Assembly (NCBI GenBank): GCA_031273885.1
Contig: JAISRA010000142.1
Coordinates: forward strand, 1-9,477
Source of the DNA: Endomicrobium sp.
GTDB lineage: Bacteria; Elusimicrobiota; Endomicrobiia; Endomicrobiales; Endomicrobiaceae
Direction: 5' to 3'
Length of the DNA: 9,477 nt
Shown here: positions 1 to 6,564 of the stretch, in pieces
How the letters are laid out: each line of letters starts with the position of its first letter
How positions within the stretch are numbered: position 1 is the stretch's first letter
Translations under genes and position numbers: made by a program
The notes under the pieces: model-generated
What the model was told of the DNA's origin: nothing
Databases searched by the model: none
Seen by the model: the letters and a program-made list of their open reading frames with translations, nothing else

Positions 1-294
1 TTTATTGCAAGTAGCAGAGCTTTTATTGAGAACGAACGGACAGGTTTTGTCAAATGTGCTGTTGATAGGATAACAAAAAAACCGTTGGCTTTTTGGATTG
101 TAGGGGCACATGCTGATGAACTTATAAATACTGCTTCTCAGATTCTCAAAAGTGGTATGAGCTATATATCAAGAGAAACTATGTTTCACCCGTCGCTTAG
201 TGAAAGTTTATTTAATTCTTATGAAGATGCGTTTGGGCAATGCACCGAAACAATAAAAAAAGTTAGTAATAAAATTAAGGATTGCACACTATGA
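1..294 (+). CDS. lpd: Dihydrolipoamide dehydrogenase (E3 / glycine-cleavage L-protein), C-terminal part only
   Basis: Frame 1 is open from the first base to TGA at 292-294 and encodes 97 residues, so the 5' part of the gene lies outside the window. The fragment matches the C-terminal dimerisation domain of the pyridine nucleotide-disulfide oxidoreductases: GFVKCAVDRIT, then IVGAHADELIN, then FHPSLSE, which is the lipoamide dehydrogenase HPTLSE active-site motif. Its His and the Glu five residues later form the proton-relay pair that reoxidises the active-site dithiol. The enzyme regenerates lipoyl groups using NAD+. The overlap with gcvT suggests it serves glycine cleavage, although E3 is usually shared with 2-oxoacid dehydrogenases. 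The usual HxHPTLSE reads MFHPSLSE here, so the first, non-catalytic His is Met. A tail of roughly 30 residues follows the motif. Identification as Lpd rather than a related disulfide reductase rests on the HPSLSE motif and the gcvT context. Confidence 0.85.
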   Translation, partial: FIASSRAFIENERTGFVKCAVDRITKKPLAFWIVGAHADELINTASQILKSGMSYISRETMFHPSLSESLFNSYEDAFGQCTETIKKVSNKIKDCTL

Positions 295-1355
295 AAAAAA
301 CTCATTTATATGATGAGCACAAAAGTCTTAACGCAAAATTTACTGAGTTTAACGGATGGGAAATGCCTGTGCAGTATACTTCGGTTATTGATGAACATAT
401 TGCAGTAAGAACAAATGTCGGTTTATTTGATACTGCCCATATGGGGACTTTCATAATTGCCGGACAAAATGCAGAAAAGTTTTTAAACATTGTGACGCTT
501 GGCAATATGTCAGAGTTCCCTGATAAAAAAGCAAGATATTCAATGATCCTAAATGAAAATGGTGGTATAAAAGACGACATTATAGTTTATAGGTTTGGGA
601 ACGAGTATATGATTGTTGGAAATGCTGGAAATCTTGAGAAAGATTTTAACTGGTTAGTCGATCATAAAACAGATAAAGTTGAGGTAAAAAATATAAGTAG
701 TGATATATGTCTTATTGCAGTACAGGGGGCAAAAGCTGCAGGTGTTTTGCAGAAACTTTCTGAAACTGATATCACAAATATGAAATGTTATACAGCATCG
801 GAGTTAAAATTAAAAAATATGAAGGCAAATTTTTGCAGAATATCAAGAACAGGATATACCGGCGAAGACGGTTTCGAAATTTTTATATCAAAAGAACAGA
901 TAGTGCAACTTTGGGAAAAACTTATTAGTTTTTCAGTGAAACCTTGTGGTCTTGGTTGTCGCGATACTTTGAGGTTGGAAGCATGTATGCCTTTGCACGG
1001 ACACGAAATTGATGAAAATATTAATCCTATTGAAGCGGGATTTCAAAAAATAATAAATTGGGAGAATGATTTTATAGGCAAGACCAGACTTTTAGATATA
1101 AAAGATAATCCTAGAAGAAAATCAATAGTTTTTGAGTGTATGTCAGGTATTGCAAGAAACTCAAATGAAATTTTTGTAGGTAGCAAAAAAGTCGGTTATG
1201 TAACAAGCGGTTCATTTTCTCCTACGTTAAAAAAAGCAATAGGTATTGCTTTAGTTGATGCTGATGCTAAATTAGATGAATTAGAAGTTGCAATTCATAA
1301 TCAGAGAAGGAAAATAAATGTAGTGCCTAAACCTTTCTATAAAAGATCTAAGTGA
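291..1355 (+). CDS. gcvT: Aminomethyltransferase (glycine cleavage system T-protein)
   Basis: GcvT transfers the C1 unit from the aminomethyl-lipoyl H-protein to tetrahydrofolate and releases ammonia, in the cytoplasm. The 354-residue product is close to the usual 360-370. Visible family blocks, in order: KFTEFNGWEMPVQY (17-29), FDTAHMG (46-52), NENGGIKDDIIVYR (88-101) with the conserved folate-site Asp (D95/D96), SRTGYTGEDGFEI (185-197), GLGCRDTLRLEA (220-231), PLHGHEI (234-240) and SGSFSPTLKKAIGIAL (306-321). I chose ATG 291 because the sequence from there matches the family N-terminus and AAGGA lies at 277-281. A TTG at 282 would add three residues with no better site. The ATG overlaps the lpd stop as ATGA, which implies translational coupling. 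No gcvH or gcvP follows; the next 1.3 kb is decayed sequence. All conserved motifs look intact. Confidence 0.95.
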   Translation: MKKTHLYDEHKSLNAKFTEFNGWEMPVQYTSVIDEHIAVRTNVGLFDTAHMGTFIIAGQNAEKFLNIVTLGNMSEFPDKKARYSMILNENGGIKDDIIVYRFGNEYMIVGNAGNLEKDFNWLVDHKTDKVEVKNISSDICLIAVQGAKAAGVLQKLSETDITNMKCYTASELKLKNMKANFCRISRTGYTGEDGFEIFISKEQIVQLWEKLISFSVKPCGLGCRDTLRLEACMPLHGHEIDENINPIEAGFQKIINWENDFIGKTRLLDIKDNPRRKSIVFECMSGIARNSNEIFVGSKKVGYVTSGSFSPTLKKAIGIALVDADAKLDELEVAIHNQRRKINVVPKPFYKRSK

Positions 1356-1434
1356 GTTTGCAGTGAAAACACTTTCAATAACAACAATGATGTAAAAAGT
1401 TATTTTTTTATATTTTGGCATATAGTATATTCAT

Positions 1435-1970
1435 AGGAGTGGATGATTAAAATTTCTGTTGAATAAACGATAACAAAACAAAAAATCTTGGTATTGAATG
1501 GTCTAGTGCGATTTCAGCTGTTGAAAATAATATTTTGCAATTATTGAGTTCGGATTTTGGAAAAATGACTATATATTTCCAGTAATTCTTAAAGTTTTAG
1601 AAAAATGAAGAAAAACAAAGGATATACTAGGCAAAGTTTTTGCTTATACTTATTGGTTACTTATAACTTTATTTTTATAAAAGTTATTGTAGATGAAGTA
1701 TAGATAAATTCTGTTATTTCAGAAATAACTTCAGGTAGTAAAAAAGATCAAAATCTTAAATAGGTTATGTTGAATGAAACAAATTCTGTCCGATAACAAG
1801 AGACAATTATTTTTTGGGAGCTTGTTTGATGTTTATTAGGAAAATAGATCTGTTAATGTTTGGCAATGTGAAAAAACGTAAAAATTACTCTAGCAAAGTT
1901 ATAGGTAACGAAATAGTCAAAATATATTATTTACAAGAGTGTTGTTTAGTCATCTATTCGTAAAAACAAT
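1435..1970 (+). pseudogene. Decayed secretin (GspD/PilQ-type outer-membrane channel), C-terminal portion
   Basis: No long frame is open, but pieces in different frames line up in the order expected for the secretin domain. MIKISVE (1443-1463) continues after a one-base shift into INDNKTKNLGIEWSSAIS and on to FGK (1463-1565), resembling the beta-strand pair 'xxIEAxIVExNxxxxxxLGIxW' of GspD/PilQ proteins. Next come VLEK and KTKDIL (about 1591-1626, with a stop codon between them), like the LE..GK.kIL block. Then IINSVISEIT-like text follows near 1700-1730, and SDNKRQLFFGSLF (about 1787-1825) resembles the 'V.DgeTiviGGLi' strand. Finally FGNV (about 1861-1872) and SSKVIGNEIVKIYYL (about 1893-1937) resemble 'GdiP..g.lF.sk....k.ELiifltP'. 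Spacing between the middle blocks is shorter than in intact secretins, so internal deletions are likely. The N-terminal N-domains were not found upstream. The assignment is by motif order only; which secretin subfamily (PilQ or GspD) cannot be told. Confidence 0.6.
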
Positions 1971-2280
1971 TCTTTTAAAGCAGATCCATGAGCAAAATCT
2001 TTTGAAAAATAATAAGGATTAAACATTATATTCTTATTAATAAGTTAATAAAAGCTGGAATTATTATGAAAATGAGAGTTGATAATATATATTTTGTCTT
2101 TAGTGAATATGTTGCATAAATTTCACTATATGATATGGCACAGTAAAAACGTACATAAGTGTAAGTAAAAACTACCATTAACTGAGCTTGCATATATGTG
2201 GATTTTTCTAGATTTGTATATTTTAAGAAAAAACAGATATACAAATAAGTATTTGTGATTTGTTGAAGGAAATAAATTTA
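1971..2280. other. AT-rich stretch between two gene remnants, nothing recognised
   Basis: This 310-bp stretch has stops in all frames except a 72-codon reading frame on the - strand (2026-2244). That frame is rich in Ile, Tyr, Leu and Phe, as expected from random AT-rich sequence, and I see no family motif or convincing ribosome-binding site. The stretch is probably eroded coding sequence linking the secretin and transketolase remnants. Confidence 0.5.
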
Positions 2281-2629
2281 ATGAAAAGAAAATTAAAGTT
2301 ATTCCTTCTTAAAAATAAACATAAAAGACTTCTGCAAAATTATTAGGTATAAAATATTTGCAGATTATAGTTTATTCTGAGTGACTTCTGCTTTACAATT
2401 TAGATTTATAGTCACTGTACAATATTTTCAAGAGGAGCGTCTTTAGCTGTAGTAGATATTTTGGTTATTGTTGATTATAACGGGTTGAATTTCAAACAAA
2501 TCATTTTATTATAACTTTGTCATTTGTAAATGATAAAAAGTAAAACCTGGGTGGCATAAGATTGCTGATAGAGCATTGACATTTCTGAAAACTATGGGCA
2601 CACTATTAAATGGACTTAAAATATTCTAA
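2281..2629 (+). pseudogene. Probable decayed transketolase, N-terminal (thiamine-diphosphate-binding) portion
   Basis: A relic start region is present: AAGGA at 2266-2270 and ATG at 2281, which opens a 21-codon frame ending in TAG (2344-2346). Further pieces fit the transketolase N-terminal subunit in order. KLLGIKYLQIIVYS (2337-2378) resembles the first helix (kiRrlilqMiyka). GASLAVVDILVIVDYNGLNF (2434-2493) resembles 'GGSLSaaDILavLYf.vLn'. NHFII, one frame away at about 2498-2512, resembles 'RDrFILSkGH'. IADRALTFLKTMGTLLNG (2561-2614) resembles 'LAdkG...LLTFRk.GS.LqGHP'. Stops and frameshifts separate the pieces, and roughly 60 bases appear inserted before the second block while about ten codons are missing after it. 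The thiamine-phosphate-contacting GH motifs cannot be seen. No C-terminal part is present; several bacteria encode transketolase as two separate halves. Identity is an inference from weak but collinear matches. Confidence 0.4.
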
Positions 2630-2684
2630 GTAATAAAATCTTATTTCTATCAGGTATGAAACTGATAATGTCTGACTTTAGTAT

Positions 2685-2713
2685 TTGACTGGCAGATAAA
2701 AAATTTATATAAT
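2685..2713 (+). promoter_or_regulatory. Sigma70-type promoter for the rpmE-prfA-prmC(-murA) cluster
   Basis: TTGACT (2685-2690) and a perfect TATAAT (2708-2713) are separated by 17 bp. Transcription would start near 2720, about 30 bases before the rpmE ATG. This is the best promoter match in the window, and it lies at the edge between decayed and intact sequence. Confidence 0.75.
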
Positions 2714-2749
2714 AGCCTTGCAGTGGCGAGTATAAGGAGATGTTACAAA

Positions 2750-3085
2750 ATGAAAGAAGTAATACATCCAAAATATGAGGAAAGCGTGGTTTCATGTGCG
2801 TGCGGTTATACTTTTAAAACCCGTTCAACAAAACCTTTGATTAGATTAGAAATATGTTCTAATTGCCATCCGTTTTTTACAGGTAAACATAAGCTTATAG
2901 ATACGGCGGGAAGAGTCGAAAAATTCCAAAAACGTTTTGCAAAAACTGAATGTAAAACTATAGCAAGAAAGAAATTCAGAAATAAAGTCACTGTGCCTAG
3001 AGGAAGTCTAGGAAAACTACTGACAACCTTGCCTAAAAAATTAAGAACTACTACTAAGAAAGAAAAAGAAGTTAAGGATAGGTAG
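2750..3085 (+). CDS. rpmE: Ribosomal protein bL31, zinc-binding (C+) form with a long basic tail
   Basis: bL31 joins the 50S and 30S subunits through the central protuberance. The first 67 or so residues match the family closely: [11 protein letters not shown], the zinc ligands CAC (C16, C18) and CSNC (C36, C39), then [24 protein letters not shown] (40-63). All four Cys are kept, so this is the zinc form rather than the C- paralogue. ATG 2750 is chosen because it gives the canonical N-terminus and AAGGAG stands at 2734-2739, ten bases upstream; an in-frame GTG at 2723 would precede that site. The product is 111 residues against the usual 65-75. Residues about 68-111 are a Lys/Arg/Thr-rich extension of unknown role, plausibly rRNA-binding. 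The gene is first after the promoter, and prfA follows within 50 bases. Confidence 0.95.
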   Translation: MKEVIHPKYEESVVSCACGYTFKTRSTKPLIRLEICSNCHPFFTGKHKLIDTAGRVEKFQKRFAKTECKTIARKKFRNKVTVPRGSLGKLLTTLPKKLRTTTKKEKEVKDR

Positions 3086-3135
3086 TCTTACAGAAAATAA
3101 TGTTATGGAAGAATATTTTGTATAAAAAATCTTTT

Positions 3136-4209
3136 ATGTTTTTAGAAAAATTAAAATCACTAAACAATCAGTTTGAAATAGTTGCAAAAAAGCTCAGTGA
3201 TTTATCTGACATTACTGGCAAGATAGAATATAAAGAACTTACAAAGCAGTATTTCTATTTGCGTCCACTTGCTGAGAAATTTATTCAATACTCTAAACTT
3301 TTAAACGATATAAAGGATACCGTAGAATTAAAGACTTCGGAAGACCATGAAATAATAAAAGTGGCTTTTGCCGAGTATAATGATCTTATTGAAAAAAAAG
3401 ATAAGATGGAAACAGAAATAAAAAATTTGCTTACACCGCCGGATGCTCATGAAAGTAAAAATATTATTGTTGAAATCCGCGCAGGTGCCGGCGGAGACGA
3501 GGCTGCTTTATTTGTAGGTGATTTATATAGGATGTATACAAGATTTGCCGAAAGTAGTGGATGGAAATATGAAATTTTAGACTCAAATCCTACAGGGATT
3601 GGGGGATTCAAAGAAGTTGTATTTGAGGTAAACGGCGATAAAGTATGGCGTTATTTTAAATTTGAAAGAGGAGTACATAGGGTTCAGAGGGTTCCTGCAA
3701 CTGAAGCGTCTGGGAGAGTTCATACGTCTGCTGTAACAGTGGCTGTCTTACCTGAGGCAGAAGAAGTTGATGTTGAAATAAAGATAGAAGATTTGAGAAT
3801 AGATACGTACAGAGCTTCTGGAGCTGGTGGACAGCACGTTAATAAGACTGACTCTGCAATAAGAATTACGCATTTGCCAACAGGTCTTGTTGTTTCGTGT
3901 CAGGACGAGAGAAGTCAGATTAAAAATAAAATAAAAGCTTTAAAGGTTTTAAGGGCAAAACTTTATGAAAAAAAAGTTTTAGAGCGTGAAAAGCAACTTT
4001 CTAATGAAAGAAAACAACAAATAGGTTCAGGTGATAGATCAGAAAAAGTAAGAACATATAATTTCCCGCAAAACAGAATTACAGATCATAGAATAGGATA
4101 CAGTGCATATAATATTTCCGAGATTATGGATGGGAATTTATCAGGATTTATTAATAAATTGATAGAAGCTGATATAAAAGCTAAACTTAAGATGAGTAAA
4201 AACATTTAA
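3136..4209 (+). CDS. prfA: Peptide chain release factor 1 (RF1)
   Basis: RF1 reads UAA and UAG in the ribosomal A site and triggers peptidyl-tRNA hydrolysis. The 357-residue product has the usual length (about 360). Residues 1-100 are the helical domain 1. [13 protein letters not shown] (114-126) is the family signature start. The tripeptide PAT at 187-189 ([15 protein letters not shown]) is the RF1-type codon-recognition motif and separates it from RF2 (SPF). GGQ at 231-233 ([18 protein letters not shown]) is the catalytic loop, whose Gln is the PrmC methylation target. ATG 3136 is preferred because MFLEKLKSL resembles other RF1 N-termini. An in-frame ATG at 3100 would add 12 residues ([12 protein letters not shown]), and neither start has a good Shine-Dalgarno site at normal spacing. 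The gene lies 50 bases after rpmE and directly abuts prmC. Confidence 0.95.
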   Translation: MFLEKLKSLNNQFEIVAKKLSDLSDITGKIEYKELTKQYFYLRPLAEKFIQYSKLLNDIKDTVELKTSEDHEIIKVAFAEYNDLIEKKDKMETEIKNLLTPPDAHESKNIIVEIRAGAGGDEAALFVGDLYRMYTRFAESSGWKYEILDSNPTGIGGFKEVVFEVNGDKVWRYFKFERGVHRVQRVPATEASGRVHTSAVTVAVLPEAEEVDVEIKIEDLRIDTYRASGAGGQHVNKTDSAIRITHLPTGLVVSCQDERSQIKNKIKALKVLRAKLYEKKVLEREKQLSNERKQQIGSGDRSEKVRTYNFPQNRITDHRIGYSAYNISEIMDGNLSGFINKLIEADIKAKLKMSKNI

Positions 4210-5073
4210 ATGTTAAAAGGTGAAAATGTTTATACCTTATTGAAAAAAGCTGAAGAAATTTTAAAATTAAAAGGGATTTCTGAACCTAAATCTGATGCAG
4301 AGGTGCTTTTAAGTTTTGTATTACAAATCAAGCGTTCTAAACTTCCTATAATAAGAGAGCAGAAACCTACAGTCAAACATATATCACAATACAAAAAATA
4401 TATCTTCAGACGTTCAAAAAGAGAGCCGGTGGCATATATAACAGGTTCTGTCGGTTTTATGGATTTTGAATTTAAAATAAGTAAAAATGTTTTAATTCCA
4501 AGATCTGAAACTGAACTTTTAATTGAAGCAGCATTAATGCTTGCAGCAAAAGAACATAAAAAATCAGTGTTAGATTTATGTACAGGATCAGGCTGTATAG
4601 CTGTTAGCTTAGCAAAACTTGGCAACTTTAAAAATGTTACAGCTTCAGATATAAGTAAAGGTGCATTAGACATTGCAAAATTGAATGCGCGAACTAATGC
4701 GGCAAATATAAACTTTATAGAAAGTAATATTTTTAACGATATTGGTGACAAAAAGTTCGATATTGTTATTTCAAATCCTCCTTATATTTCAGAAACAGAG
4801 TACAATTCTTTAGAACCTGAGATTGGCTATGAACCGAAAATTGCATTGACAGCAAAAGACGACGGGTTGTTCTTTTATAAAGAGATAGTAAGTAAATCTA
4901 GCCATTATTTAAACAATGACGGATTTATCATAGTTGAATTAAATGCAAACAAATCTGATGAAATAAAACAAATATTTTTAGACAACTTATATATTGATGT
5001 TGAAATAATAAATGATTATGCGGGATTGCCTAGAATATTGAAAGCAAAAATAGATAATCAATACTTGAACTGA
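4210..5073 (+). CDS. prmC: Release factor glutamine methyltransferase (HemK family)
   Basis: PrmC N5-methylates the Gln of the GGQ loop of RF1 and RF2 using S-adenosylmethionine. The 287 residues match the family length. Residues 1-70 form the helical substrate-binding domain. REPVAYITG (71-79) and IPRSETELL (96-104) are the HemK linker motifs. LDLCTGSGCIAVSLA (121-135) is SAM-binding motif I, ASDIS (145-149) is motif II, and NPPY (189-192) is the catalytic motif that positions the target amide. YEPKIAL (207-213) and YAGLPRIL (270-277) complete the family pattern. The ATG follows the prfA TAA without a gap, and no clear Shine-Dalgarno site precedes it, so translation is probably coupled to prfA, whose product is its substrate. 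No defect is visible. Confidence 0.95.
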   Translation: MLKGENVYTLLKKAEEILKLKGISEPKSDAEVLLSFVLQIKRSKLPIIREQKPTVKHISQYKKYIFRRSKREPVAYITGSVGFMDFEFKISKNVLIPRSETELLIEAALMLAAKEHKKSVLDLCTGSGCIAVSLAKLGNFKNVTASDISKGALDIAKLNARTNAANINFIESNIFNDIGDKKFDIVISNPPYISETEYNSLEPEIGYEPKIALTAKDDGLFFYKEIVSKSSHYLNNDGFIIVELNANKSDEIKQIFLDNLYIDVEIINDYAGLPRILKAKIDNQYLN

Positions 5074-5122
5074 GTATTTTTTATAGATATGGAATCTAAA
5101 TATATAATTTTTAGGATTGAAC

Positions 5123-6379
5123 ATGGACAAAATAGTGATATATGGGGGCAAAAAATTAAAAGGTGAAGTTATCATATCAGGTTCAAAAAACTCTGCCTTG
5201 CCTATTATGTTTGCAGCTTTGCTTACTGATGAGCCTGTTACAATAGCAAATGTTCCATCTCTTGCAGATATAGAGACAACAATCGCGTTTTTAAATTTCA
5301 TTGGCAAAAAAACTATCAAAAAAGGCAGTGTTGTGAAAGCTTATTCTTCCGATAAATACAGGCATGTGGCACCGTATGATTTAGTAAGAAAAATGCGTGC
5401 AAGTGTTTTGATTATGGGGCCTTTACTTGCTAGACTTAAAAGAGTTGATGTGTCGCTACCGGGAGGCTGTACAATAGGTGCAAGACCTATTGATATGCAT
5501 TTAGATGCGTTTAAAAAATTAGGCTCTGAAATTTTAGTGAAAGGTGGGTATGTAAAAACTTCTGTTAAAAACAGGCTTAAAGGTGCTGTAATAGACTTTA
5601 AATTTCCCAGCGTGGGTGCGACTGAAAACACATTGCTTAGTGCAGTTTTGGCGGAAGGGATAACTACAATTGTTAATGCTGCATGTGAACCGGAAATAGA
5701 AGATTTGGCAAATGTTTTAAATAAAATGGGTGCAAAAATTGTTGGTGCAGGAACAAAAAAAATTATAATAGAAGGTGTAGATAGACTCCATGGTTTTACT
5801 CATGAGTTAATTCCGGATAGAATAGAGGCTGCTACATATATGATTGCAGCAGCAATTACAAAAGGAGGAATAACTCTTTTAAGAGTTATTCCTGAACATT
5901 TAAAAGTAGTTAGTGATAAATTAAGAAATAGTGGAATGCATATTAAAGAAACAAAAAATACAATTTTTGCTAAATGGGTAAGGAGTTTGAAACCGCAAGA
6001 TGTGGAAACAGAAGTTTATCCAGGATTTCCAACTGATGTTCAAGCACAGTGGATGGCTTTAATGAGTGTTGTGAAAGGGAAATCAACTATAAAAGAGAAT
6101 ATTTTTGAAAACAGATTTATGCACGTTGCAGAACTTCAAAGATTTGGTGCTAATATATCAATGGACGGAAAAATCGTGAATATAAATGGAGTCGAAAAGT
6201 TTTCAGGTGCTCCTGTAATGGTATCAGATTTAAGAGCAGGAGCGGCTCTTGTTTTAGCAGGACTTGCCGCGGAAGGGAAAAGTATTGTTTCAAGAATATA
6301 TCATTTAGATAGAGGATATGATATGCTTGAAAAAAAATTTAAAAACTTAGGAGCAAATATAAAAAGGATTCACAAATAA
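5123..6379 (+). CDS. murA: UDP-N-acetylglucosamine 1-carboxyvinyltransferase
   Basis: MurA adds enolpyruvate from PEP to UDP-GlcNAc, the first committed step of peptidoglycan synthesis, in the cytoplasm. The 418 residues match the E. coli enzyme (419). Active-site residues are at family positions: K22/N23 (GSKNSALP), the Cys in PGGCTIGARP (C116, equivalent to the PEP-binding and fosfomycin-target Cys115 of E. coli), D305 (PGFPTDVQAQ) and R397 (YHLDRGY). A Cys rather than Asp at 116 predicts fosfomycin sensitivity. ATG 5123 is chosen because AGGA lies at 5113-5116, and MDKIVIYGGKKLKG fits the family; a TTG at 5117 lies directly beside that site and is unlikely. It follows prmC by 49 bases with no terminator or clear promoter, so it probably belongs to the rpmE transcript. 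A long inverted repeat lies at codons 248-257. Retention of MurA implies a peptidoglycan wall. Confidence 0.96.
   Translation: MDKIVIYGGKKLKGEVIISGSKNSALPIMFAALLTDEPVTIANVPSLADIETTIAFLNFIGKKTIKKGSVVKAYSSDKYRHVAPYDLVRKMRASVLIMGPLLARLKRVDVSLPGGCTIGARPIDMHLDAFKKLGSEILVKGGYVKTSVKNRLKGAVIDFKFPSVGATENTLLSAVLAEGITTIVNAACEPEIEDLANVLNKMGAKIVGAGTKKIIIEGVDRLHGFTHELIPDRIEAATYMIAAAITKGGITLLRVIPEHLKVVSDKLRNSGMHIKETKNTIFAKWVRSLKPQDVETEVYPGFPTDVQAQWMALMSVVKGKSTIKENIFENRFMHVAELQRFGANISMDGKIVNINGVEKFSGAPVMVSDLRAGAALVLAGLAAEGKSIVSRIYHLDRGYDMLEKKFKNLGANIKRIHK
5866..5893 (+). repeat. 28-bp inverted repeat inside murA
   Basis: AGGAATAACTCTT and its exact reverse complement AAGAGTTATTCCT flank two bases (TT), giving arms of 13 bp. 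It encodes the conserved MurA text GGITLLRVIP, so the protein is normal, yet the codons chosen create a strong potential hairpin in the mRNA. No T-run follows, so it is not an intrinsic terminator. Confidence 0.8.
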
Positions 6380-6490
6380 TAATTAAATATAGTTTGTGAG
6401 ACTATTTCAGTGTTAAGAAATTGAGTTGATTATAAATTTAATAAATTAATATTAAAATGTGGGTTATCTTATATTTGAGTATTTGAGAAC

Positions 6491-6520
6491 TTGTTTTAAG
6501 TGTTTATTTTATGATAAGAT
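6491..6520 (+). promoter_or_regulatory. Candidate promoter for argF
   Basis: TTGTTT (6491-6496) and TAAGAT (6515-6520) are 18 bp apart, 45 bases before the argF ATG. An overlapping TATGAT at 6510-6515 is an alternative -10 with poorer spacing. Both boxes are imperfect, and AT-rich sequence makes chance matches common. A promoter is expected here because murA and argF are 185 bases apart and functionally unrelated. I see no convincing ARG-box operator. Confidence 0.35.
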
Positions 6521-6564
6521 CCACACTTAAGTAGCTAAGATAAATTTTATAGGTAAGGATAATA

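Noticed and set aside
1377..1410. AATAAC ... GTTATT followed by a T-run after gcvT, as a possible terminator
   Set aside because: The stem is only six base pairs with one G-C pair and a 16-base loop, too weak to call.
2026..2244. A 72-codon reading frame on the - strand with hydrophobic residues
   Set aside because: Composition is what AT-rich DNA gives by chance (Ile, Tyr, Leu, Phe). There is no motif and no ribosome-binding site, and the region lies between two decayed + strand genes.
4230..4751. A 173-codon - strand frame opposite prmC
   Set aside because: It is the antisense shadow of a gene with all HemK-family motifs; it has no recognisable protein text and no start signal.
5065..5108. 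TTGAAC and TATAAT before murA as a separate promoter
   Set aside because: The boxes are 32 bp apart, far from the usual 16-18, and no other -35 fits the TATAAT.
6370..6399. TCACAAA ... TTTGTGA inverted repeat overlapping the murA stop
   Set aside because: A seven-base stem with a 16-base loop and no T-run after it; not supportable as an intrinsic terminator.
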